Positions 1-5,505 of a stretch of DNA of 5,505 bases are shown piece by piece (the first letter of the stretch is position 1; each line of letters starts with the position of its first letter). This DNA comes from Bacteroidales bacterium (GTDB taxonomy: Bacteria; Bacteroidota; Bacteroidia; Bacteroidales; UBA12481), in assembly GCA_028707745.1 (NCBI GenBank), contig JAQWAJ010000149.1:1-5505 (forward strand), written 5' to 3'. The notes under the pieces were generated by a model. The model saw only the letters and a list, made by a program, of their open reading frames with translations, did no database searches and was not told where the DNA came from. A program made the position numbers and the translations under genes.

Positions 1-2
1 CC

Positions 3-38
3 CGGCGGTGCCGTCATTCCGACCGCAGGGAGGAATCT
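3..38. repeat. Palindromic dispersed repeat, probably cut by the window edge
   Basis: Two adjacent structures are visible. Positions 3-6 (CGGC) and 10-13 (GCCG) form a perfect 4-bp stem around a GGT loop. Positions 16-20 (ATTCC) and 32-36 (GGAAT) form a 5-bp stem, with an inner CC (23-24) / GG (28-29) stem around GCA. The two stems are separated by GA on each side (21-22 and 30-31), which would stack as tandem G-A mismatches. The block is much richer in GC than the next 200 bases. The core TCATTCCGACCGCAGGGAGG resembles short repeats that I recall occurring many times in intergenic DNA of Bacteroidota; this is recognition from memory, not a search. The first hairpin may be the loop of a larger inverted repeat whose other arm lies before position 1. 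It could also be a terminator-like or nucleoid-binding element. Confidence 0.55.
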
Positions 39-238
39 GCCTGGTCAGTGCACGATTATTTCGTAATGGAAAGAATCTCTAAATGGAAAGCAATTTTTAC
101 AAGTAATTCCTTTATTTTGACCTTGTGCCAGAAATTCATCGTTTTGACACGAAGCGATGGGAAGATAACCCAACTTATTTTTATTAGGTACATCATTCCG
201 GACAATCATTTTAACTGATTCACCGATAAAACAAACAC
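39..238. other. AT-rich intergenic stretch downstream of the operon, with a doubtful small ORF
   Basis: No recognisable gene, tRNA or strong intrinsic terminator is seen here. On the minus strand an ATG at 209 opens a 54-codon frame ending in TGA at 45-47. Its product starts MIVRNDVPNK and contains three cysteines, including a CxxC (ITCKNC). There is no Shine-Dalgarno sequence before it, only AGTTAAA. An ATG at 66 on the plus strand opens a 50-codon frame (ending at 218) in exact codon register with it, so either may be open by chance. The minus-strand frame would follow the glycosidase operon by about 30 bases, the only contextual point in its favour. I assign no function. Confidence 0.2.
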
Positions 239-2347
239 CTATTTTTTACAGGATTCAAAAAATAAAGCAGCTATTTTTTGATTCTGAGCATTATCACTTT
301 TCGTATAAAGTTCCATCCGTTTTGAAAAACCTCTGTACAAGGAGAGAGCTGTCTTTTCATAAAACTTAATGATTCCTTCTTTGCGCTCAGGAGTGATGGT
401 CCGGTAATAACCGGGACCTGCATCGATTGTTACCCGTACGCGATAATCTTCAAATGATTTCAAGGCAACAGCAATGAATTCTTTGTCGTAGGTTGCAGCT
501 GGTTCCTCAGACAAAAAGTTGTTCATGGTTGAAAGTATTGCATAAGGTCTTTTTAAGGTATCCGATAACTCACCAATTGCATCTGTTACTTTGGGCTGAA
601 TAAGGGCAGGGAATGAAGGATATTCTGCGGTGATGGGTTCAACCGGCCATCCTCCTTTGGTCACAATTTCAATATTAGCCGTCATTGGAAGATCATCGTA
701 AGTAAGAAGTACTCTATCTGAAGAGATAACTTTTATAGGTTTGCCATTGACTTTAATTGAACTGATTGAAGGTCCTCCATTTCGACAGGAAAGAAATATT
801 TTTTTCTCTCCAAAACGAATGGGTTGTTTCTGGGAATACTGAGTAATCGTCCCCGGAATCCGTGGACGAAGTATCAAACTATTGGAACGATATTCATAAT
901 CGAACAAACCACGTATGGTCGCTGCAGGAATAGCAAAATTATCGACCATCACGGCAACTCCATTGTCTTTGAAAATACCGGTATCAGACCAGATATTATC
1001 CGTATTTTCGCCACATTGCGACCATGGTGCATCCATTCTGAAATCTTTGGCCCATTTCATTGCCCTGTAAGCAGAACGCCGGATATCTTCGAATTTACCA
1101 AGACGATAATACATTAAAATGGCCCTGGCTTCAACTGTTCCCCATGCACCTCCATTCACCCAGGTACCAAAATTCCATATTCCTTTAATACCGGGCCCGG
1201 TTGTACTGCCCCAGTTAACGTAGGTGTCATCTAGTCCGGGAGCATTGGTTAAAAGAAAATCAAAAGGACGGATTTCCGGATATGCAGCAATCTGTTTATA
1301 GATATTTTTTGATGTTTGATCGTCAGCTACACGAAGCGCCACTGCATCGGCATTAGCTACTCCCTCAAGATAACTATAATGGTCCTGTCCCAATACACCA
1401 TGCATCGTTCCATCGGGTTCAACTGATTTCACAAAATAACCGGCAGGAGCAAGCAGTTTAGGCAGCGATTCACGGGTGATTTTTTGTCTGCGACTATATT
1501 CTGTGAATTTTTCGTTGTCTCCCATCAGTTGATATAACTCAACCATACGGTCCAGCGCAGCCAGATAATTAATAGTAAGACCGGCCAGATATCCTTTCCC
1601 AAATGTGCCATCAGGCAGTTTAACGCCTCCATAGCTTGGAGCGAGAAGATTGCATGCGGGACCTACCAGGAAAAGGTTGGTTTTTAGATCCCGGGTTCTT
1701 TCAATACAATTACAGGCGCGTTCGAGATTGGGCAGATAACGTTTGATTTCCTGCCGGTCACGACTAACCAGAAGTATTTCACATTGCATTACCAGGCCGG
1801 CTGCAGTGGCTTCGTAAAACCAGTCGTGCATGTTAACATCGCCATCGCCCTGTTTGAATATAATTTTGCCAGGAGCTCCGGTATCGCCCAACAGGCCATC
1901 AGGACCAACCATTTCTGAAAGCTTATTTGGGTAGACTTCACCCCACATACTCTTATGTTTACCATCACCCTGATTGTCCCAAAAAAGGTTCCAGGATCGC
2001 TGTAACAAAGAATTCCAGGGTTCCTGAAGAAAAGGAGTTGCCGCATAAGAAAATCCATAGCCATTTTGTATCCACCAGCCCCCCCAGCCAGCTCCTTCGC
2101 TGAAAGTATCCCATTCGGGTTTATAGAGCATAGTCAAGTTTGGAACTACAGGATTTGGATGAAAGAAAGCAAACGACTCATCTAGTAACCTCAGATATTC
2201 AACATCGCCGGAACCTGAGCAGTATTTCCCTTCGTAATAATTCTGCTTTTTATAAGTTTGGCCTATCGCTACAAAGCAGTTAAATACTAAAAATATAATA
2301 GCTAATTTTTTCATTGGATTGTGGTTTGTTTCATAATTGGTTTTCAT
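239..2347 (-). CDS. Secreted six-hairpin (alpha/alpha)6-barrel glycosidase-like protein
   Basis: This 702-residue protein probably acts on a glycan outside the cytoplasm; its substrate is unknown. An N-terminal export signal (MKKLAIIFLVFNCFVAIGQ, residues 12-30) precedes the mature protein. Residues about 45-485 read as a six-hairpin glycosidase toroid. An aromatic-rich segment lies at 87-100 (GWGGWWIQNGYGFSY region), followed by DWFYEATAAG at 175-184. An amphipathic hairpin at 252-284 contains LAALDRMVELYQLMGD, and NGGAWGTVEAR lies at 398-408. Candidate catalytic carboxylates are D175, E179, E406 and E447, none proven. Residues 487-565 (LILRPRIPG, then IKVNGKPIKV) look like the C-terminal beta-domain seen in families such as GH65 and GH94. 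Residues 566-702 form a further, apparently helical domain that I do not recognise. It is the second gene of an operon, 21 bases after the GH-D gene. The start is uncertain: ATG at 2347 has GGAGGGG 13 bases upstream, whereas the ATG at 2314 (Met12) gives a cleaner signal peptide. The fold is fairly secure; the exact GH family is not. Confidence 0.85.
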   Translation of the reverse strand: MKTNYETNHNPMKKLAIIFLVFNCFVAIGQTYKKQNYYEGKYCSGSGDVEYLRLLDESFAFFHPNPVVPNLTMLYKPEWDTFSEGAGWGGWWIQNGYGFSYAATPFLQEPWNSLLQRSWNLFWDNQGDGKHKSMWGEVYPNKLSEMVGPDGLLGDTGAPGKIIFKQGDGDVNMHDWFYEATAAGLVMQCEILLVSRDRQEIKRYLPNLERACNCIERTRDLKTNLFLVGPACNLLAPSYGGVKLPDGTFGKGYLAGLTINYLAALDRMVELYQLMGDNEKFTEYSRRQKITRESLPKLLAPAGYFVKSVEPDGTMHGVLGQDHYSYLEGVANADAVALRVADDQTSKNIYKQIAAYPEIRPFDFLLTNAPGLDDTYVNWGSTTGPGIKGIWNFGTWVNGGAWGTVEARAILMYYRLGKFEDIRRSAYRAMKWAKDFRMDAPWSQCGENTDNIWSDTGIFKDNGVAVMVDNFAIPAATIRGLFDYEYRSNSLILRPRIPGTITQYSQKQPIRFGEKKIFLSCRNGGPSISSIKVNGKPIKVISSDRVLLTYDDLPMTANIEIVTKGGWPVEPITAEYPSFPALIQPKVTDAIGELSDTLKRPYAILSTMNNFLSEEPAATYDKEFIAVALKSFEDYRVRVTIDAGPGYYRTITPERKEGIIKFYEKTALSLYRGFSKRMELYTKSDNAQNQKIAALFFESCKK

Positions 2348-2360
2348 TAGGTTATGAATT

Positions 2361-2367
2361 CCCCTCC
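2361..2367 (-). promoter_or_regulatory. Shine-Dalgarno-like GGAGGGG between the two operon genes
   Basis: On the minus strand GGAGGGG begins just after the TGA stop of the upstream glycosidase gene (2369-2371). It lies 13 bases before the ATG at 2347, longer than the usual 5-9 bases. It is a strong match to the anti-SD sequence, which is unusual in Bacteroidota, where most genes lack one. It supports the 2347 start over the internal ATG at 2314, whose upstream ACCACAATCC has no such motif. The close coupling to the preceding stop would suit translational coupling or reinitiation. Confidence 0.45.
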
Positions 2368-2368
2368 A

Positions 2369-4912
2369 TCACTTATGGTAAATAGTTTCAGTATTGAATA
2401 ATTCAACAAGATTAGCCGACTCTAAAGAAATAGCTTCCGGTTGCGGAAGTGTATTAGGGTATTTCTCCAATGCTGTATTACCCGGCTTCTTAGCCCATGC
2501 CCAAACCGAAACATTCAGTGGAATTTCCGGTAAATCAAGTTTAAGTGAGATGGTGTTTTCTCCATTCTTCATGGGTGACTTTATAAAAACCCAGTACTTT
2601 TTACTTGATTTCCATCTCGGCAATATCCGACTGTTCTCAGTAGTTATAAGAGGCATCCTATTCCCGTTGATTTCGATTGTCCCTTCCGGTTTTAAAGGAA
2701 TACTATCACCCTCAAACAGTACCAGTAGTTCGGCTTCCTGAGATAAAACCCCGACAGATCCTTTCATGCTAAACCTGGCAACCGGGCTTGTCTTCTGACC
2801 TTGAATGATTGAATCCATTTGGGTGGAATGATTAACTTCAATACGGCCAAAACCACGGAGTAAATCAATGGCATTGGAAAGTCCTTTTAAATTCTCATGG
2901 TCCGATACTGACATAACAATCGTCTCGTAAGGTGCAAGAGGAATAGTTATCGTATCCCCATATTTCAAGTCACTTGCATAAATTCTTAATTCCGGATAAA
3001 TACTTACAATATTCAGATTTCTTACATTTTCAGAAAAACCTGTTGAACGATCAATCTTTAATAGATATTCACTATTCTTAATCCAGGGATTGCGAAGTTC
3101 AATAAGGGCGCGATCGTCGCCACAATGAGCATATCCATAAGGTTCACGCGGCATAGCAGATGCATCTTGTTTAAACTTTGGAACCATCCCATTTTGCCAG
3201 GATTCAGGAAGAAGAACCTTTGTGTTTTTAATCAGGGAAGCATTGTTTCTTGCCCAGGTAATCATTTCAGCCATCATTCGCCAACGATTTCCATCCATAT
3301 AAACCGGATTAATATAAAGCGGCAGAAAAGAATTTCCGCGCATAATTGCCGTAACCGCATCATTGGAAAATGGTTCCATTGTTTGATGAGCAACTCCAAG
3401 CATTTCCTGGGCAAAAATTGGCGTTAACCCATACGTAGCACCCTGAATATTAAAATAATCGCGGGAGGTGGTGTAGCTTTCGCGGTAAACCGGACAAGGA
3501 ATGCGCCCTTCAGGATAATCACCACCAAAGGTGCCAATAACTGAATTTACATAGAAAAGCCACCATGGACTTGGATCTCCACCCATGCAGGTAGTTTCGA
3601 TCCATGTATCAGGCGATGCATCATGGATTTGCCTGCAAGTTTCGATCAGTGCCTCAGCCGTTGGCTCTATCGATAAATATCCGGGTTCATGTCCATGATC
3701 TGATTCATTACAAAGAAGAGCGGGGTTTGCCGTAAAAATAAATCCATCGAACTTTAGTTGTTTGATTTCATATTTCGTCACCATATCCACCAATTGTTTT
3801 CTGAATTCGGATAAATAATGGTCACCTGCAAGGCAACACAATCTGCCGTCCTTTTTGGTACTGTCAGTAACGAAAGTTTCGTATCCATGCTGTTCGGCCC
3901 AATCAGAATCAAGACTTTTCGGAGAATACAAGTTGGTTGGCGATATCCATAAACCCAGGTTTGTATTCATCTTTCGCACAGCCTTCTGAATATTAGTAAA
4001 TCTTTGGGGAAACAAAAGGGTATCAATATTCCAAATGCTTTTGGGATCAGACCACCCCAAGTCGATACAGAAAGTGTTGAACGACACCCCATAAGGAATG
4101 AATAGCTTCTCCTCGAAAGTCTTCATTAATTCAAGAATTATCTTTTCAGAATAAGGTACCGGAGAACTCCACCATGAATTATAATTGATATGTATCTCAT
4201 TATTTCCAGTCCGATGAGCTGAAATATAGGAAAGAAATGATTCTTTTTCATGCCCTTCCGGGGTTGCACAATAAACTGATTTTCTGCTTTCGTACCATTT
4301 GCCAGATTGTATTTTGGGGCCTGGCTGATGAGCAATAACGATATGCCCCGATTCTTTCCGTATGGAAGAGACAGGATATTCAATCCCTGCAAAAAATCCA
4401 TCCCGGAAAACCGGGTAACTCTGACCTGGCACTGTCTGCATGCTGATTGTGCTGTCATTTGTTTCCAGTCTGTCTAGAATTATTTCCTTCAACAAAACAG
4501 GACTTTCAGTTTGAGACAAACGATATTTAGCCCATTTCCGCAGAAGTTTTTCCGTTGGAGACCACTGAATAAAAAGCTGAATTTCCATTTGCCCGCCACC
4601 AGAAAGGCCAATGGGCGAATACGATACCCTAAAAGGTTCTTTTTCTGATTTTCTAATATCACCATATTCTCTCAATGGCGAATATCCACCTATAATTTGA
4701 TTCCCCAGAATAAAAGAAGGACAATCCAATGAAACTGCAAGTTTATGCTTCTGATTGGTGATAATAATTTGGTGCTTATTAATTGTCAGAGCCGGTTCGG
4801 AATTTTGGGCCTGTAAACCGACCGAAGCCTCTATCATGATCAAAACCAGAAAATGCTTTATTGGCAATCTCACTATTCCAGATAATGTTATAAAATAAGG
4901 TTTCCTTTTCAT
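2369..4912 (-). CDS. Secreted GH36/GH27-like (clan GH-D) glycosidase, possibly an alpha-galactosidase
   Basis: This 847-residue exported enzyme probably releases an alpha-linked terminal sugar with retention of configuration, as clan GH-D enzymes do. Galactose is the most common substrate, but specificity cannot be read here. A signal peptide spans about residues 1-36 (hydrophobic FLVLIMIEASVGLQAQ). Residues 40-235 resemble the N-terminal beta-supersandwich of GH36. The (beta/alpha)8 barrel at about 240-560 has the clan landmarks in order: INYNSWW (242-248), FCIDLGW (281-287), NLGLWISP (318-325), LKFDGF (386-391; D389 is the expected nucleophile) and ETTCMGG (439-445), matching the GH36 ExCxxGG motif. 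GTFGGDYPEGR follows (460-470), where D465 is the likely acid/base. Residues 595-670 form a C-terminal beta-domain, and 685-810 look like an additional beta-sandwich, perhaps carbohydrate-binding. The protein is longer than the roughly 700-730 residues typical of bacterial GH36. The start at 4912 has AGGA 5 bases upstream. It is the first gene of the operon. Confidence 0.88.
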   Translation of the reverse strand: MKRKPYFITLSGIVRLPIKHFLVLIMIEASVGLQAQNSEPALTINKHQIIITNQKHKLAVSLDCPSFILGNQIIGGYSPLREYGDIRKSEKEPFRVSYSPIGLSGGGQMEIQLFIQWSPTEKLLRKWAKYRLSQTESPVLLKEIILDRLETNDSTISMQTVPGQSYPVFRDGFFAGIEYPVSSIRKESGHIVIAHQPGPKIQSGKWYESRKSVYCATPEGHEKESFLSYISAHRTGNNEIHINYNSWWSSPVPYSEKIILELMKTFEEKLFIPYGVSFNTFCIDLGWSDPKSIWNIDTLLFPQRFTNIQKAVRKMNTNLGLWISPTNLYSPKSLDSDWAEQHGYETFVTDSTKKDGRLCCLAGDHYLSEFRKQLVDMVTKYEIKQLKFDGFIFTANPALLCNESDHGHEPGYLSIEPTAEALIETCRQIHDASPDTWIETTCMGGDPSPWWLFYVNSVIGTFGGDYPEGRIPCPVYRESYTTSRDYFNIQGATYGLTPIFAQEMLGVAHQTMEPFSNDAVTAIMRGNSFLPLYINPVYMDGNRWRMMAEMITWARNNASLIKNTKVLLPESWQNGMVPKFKQDASAMPREPYGYAHCGDDRALIELRNPWIKNSEYLLKIDRSTGFSENVRNLNIVSIYPELRIYASDLKYGDTITIPLAPYETIVMSVSDHENLKGLSNAIDLLRGFGRIEVNHSTQMDSIIQGQKTSPVARFSMKGSVGVLSQEAELLVLFEGDSIPLKPEGTIEINGNRMPLITTENSRILPRWKSSKKYWVFIKSPMKNGENTISLKLDLPEIPLNVSVWAWAKKPGNTALEKYPNTLPQPEAISLESANLVELFNTETIYHK

Positions 4913-4937
4913 ATCAGTCCTGTCCGGTTGTTGAGTT

Positions 4938-4967
4938 TAAAAATAGTCGCAACTGCCATATATAAAG
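4938..4967 (-). promoter_or_regulatory. Possible promoter of the glycosidase operon
   Basis: On the minus strand TATTTTTA (4938-4945) approximates the Bacteroidota -7 element TAnnTTTG, with the final G missing. CTTTA at 4963-4967, 17 bases further upstream, approximates the -33 TTTG element. The -7 box lies about 25 bases before the start codon at 4912, which would leave a short leader. The region is AT-rich, so chance matches are likely and the call is tentative. Confidence 0.25.
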
Positions 4968-4996
4968 ATTGTTAAACAGTGTTGATTGCTTTTTGG

Positions 4997-5015
4997 TTTT
5001 AAATCGTTTTTAAAT
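4997..5015. repeat. Tandem TTTTAAAT direct repeat, 11-base period
   Basis: TTTTAAAT occurs at 4997-5004 and again at 5008-5015, so the copies start 11 bases apart, about one helical turn. They sit about 85 bases upstream of the glycosidase start, in the divergent intergenic region. Same-face spacing is compatible with binding of a dimeric regulator or with a UP-like AT tract. The motif is low in complexity, so coincidence is a serious alternative. Confidence 0.35.
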
Positions 5016-5065
5016 TGAGGAAAGGTAGGAAAACCACCGTTCATTCTGATTCTCTGGATCGTAGA

Positions 5066-5078
5066 TTTTCCCGGAAAA
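5066..5078. promoter_or_regulatory. 13-bp palindrome TTTTCC-C-GGAAAA, candidate operator
   Basis: A perfect inverted repeat with 6-base arms and one central base lies between the divergent genes, about 83 bases before the lipoprotein ATG and 154 bases before the glycosidase ATG. Short palindromes of this kind are common regulator sites, but no regulator gene is in the window and no second copy was seen. A factor bound here could act on either gene. Confidence 0.3.
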
Positions 5079-5099
5079 GGATAGATTAGAAAGAGGTTA

Positions 5100-5141
5100 T
5101 TGTATGCGTAATTTCGACTACTTTTAGCCATACTTTATAAT
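5100..5141 (+). promoter_or_regulatory. Possible promoter of the lipoprotein gene
   Basis: Two overlapping candidates are visible. A Bacteroidota-type pair has TTG at 5100-5102 and TACTTTTA at 5119-5126 (TAnnTTT matched, final G missing), separated by 16 bases. Alternatively, TATAAT at 5136-5141 is a perfect generic -10 hexamer but has only a poor -35 upstream. The start codon at 5161 follows 19-34 bases later, with purine-rich GAAAAGA as the only ribosome-binding hint. Confidence 0.3.
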
Positions 5142-5160
5142 AGCCCGAAAAGACCACTCT

Positions 5161-5505
5161 ATGAGAAAAATTGCCATTACATTTTTTCTTTTTACTCTAT
5201 TTTTAATGTCCTGTGAAAAGATTTCTTCACCAATCGTTCAAACCGTTTCTTATGAGATTGTTACACGGAAATCAGTTATTCTAACAGGAGAGGTGATCAA
5301 TGAATCTGATGGAGTTGTTACTAAAATGGGATTTTGTTGGGGAACAAATCCAAGCCCAACCCTGTCAGATAGTTTTTCCGAGAACCAATCTGGTCTTGGG
5401 GTTTTCACCGAAAATGTAAGTAATTTAACCTATGGACAGGAATATTTTTTCAGGAGTTATGCTGTTGATGACAAGGGGACTCAATATGGAAAGACGCTAT
5501 CCATC
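5161..5505 (+). CDS. Lipoprotein with fibronectin-III-like module, 3' end beyond window
   Basis: The first 115 codons of a plus-strand gene are present and open to the window end. The product begins MRKIAITFFLFTLFLMSC, a lipoprotein signal with lipobox LMSC and the acylated cysteine at residue 18, so it should be membrane-anchored. Residues about 32-115 form one beta-sandwich module with the signature KSVILTGEV, then GFCWGTNPSPT, then LTYGQEYFFRSYAVDDKGT, then YGK. This fibronectin-III-like unit often appears singly or in tandem in Bacteroidota surface proteins, sometimes ahead of a FISUMP (Fibrobacter major paralogous) domain; whether one follows here cannot be seen. It is more likely a binding or structural surface protein than an enzyme. 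It is divergent from the glycosidase operon across 248 bases, so co-regulation is possible but unproven. The start is fixed by the signal peptide. Confidence 0.85.
   Translation, partial: MRKIAITFFLFTLFLMSCEKISSPIVQTVSYEIVTRKSVILTGEVINESDGVVTKMGFCWGTNPSPTLSDSFSENQSGLGVFTENVSNLTYGQEYFFRSYAVDDKGTQYGKTLSI

Noticed and set aside
135..161. Possible intrinsic terminator of the operon (CATCG/CGATG stem)
   Set aside because: Only five Watson-Crick pairs plus two G-U pairs around a 13-base loop, and no real U-tract after it on the minus strand.
824..1117. 97-codon plus-strand ORF
   Set aside because: It lies wholly antisense to the six-hairpin glycosidase coding sequence, whose motifs are clear, and its product resembles no family.
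1789..2064. 91-codon minus-strand ORF in another frame
   Set aside because: It overlaps the six-hairpin glycosidase on the same strand out of frame; the main frame carries coherent motifs throughout.
2394..2741. 115-codon plus-strand ORF
   Set aside because: Antisense to the 3' end of the GH-D gene; apparent hydrophobic stretches are a by-product of the reversed codons.
3125..3427. 100-codon plus-strand ORF
   Set aside because: Antisense to the conserved catalytic part of the GH-D gene, with no supporting signal.
4138..4458. 106-codon minus-strand ORF in another frame
   Set aside because: Overlaps the N-terminal beta-domain coding region of the GH-D gene out of frame, with no start signal.
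4937..5131. 64-codon minus-strand ORF in the divergent intergenic region
   Set aside because: It starts at ATG 5131 inside the candidate lipoprotein promoter, has no SD, shows no recognisable domain or signal, and covers the region where the operon promoter must lie.

Overview
The window looks like chromosomal DNA from a member of the Bacteroidota. The evidence is a moderately AT-rich composition, weak or absent Shine-Dalgarno signals at two of three starts, a truncated lipoprotein gene with a module typical of that phylum, and an edge copy of a short dispersed repeat whose core resembles repeats I associate with Bacteroidota genomes. No RNA gene, CRISPR array, transposase or integrase is visible.

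Layout: positions 1-238 are non-coding or at most hold a doubtful small ORF. They begin with a GC-rich palindromic repeat that is probably cut by the window edge. Two long minus-strand genes follow, transcribed from about 4912 down to 239 and only 21 bases apart, so almost certainly one operon. The first in transcription order (2369-4912) encodes a secreted glycosidase of the GH36/GH27 (clan GH-D) type. The second (239-2347) encodes a secreted six-hairpin (alpha/alpha)6-barrel glycosidase-like protein with an extra C-terminal domain. A 248-base divergent control region (4913-5160) separates them from a plus-strand gene, open at the window end, for a lipoprotein with a fibronectin-III-like module.

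How they may work together: both operon products have export signals and carbohydrate-active folds, so the simplest reading is a two-enzyme cassette acting on a glycan in the periplasm or at the cell surface. The GH-D enzyme would remove an alpha-linked sugar (galactose is the family's usual one) and the six-hairpin enzyme would cleave or process the remainder. Substrates cannot be read from the sequence. No SusC/SusD transporter, sulfatase or regulator lies in the window, so membership of a polysaccharide utilisation locus is untested. The lipoprotein is divergent and need not be functionally linked.

I do not see a clearly novel defence, mobile or RNA-based system. The points worth following are the divergent active site of the GH-D enzyme, the unexplained C-terminal domain of the six-hairpin protein, the palindromic edge repeat with tandem G-A mismatches, and the short repeats in the divergent control region.
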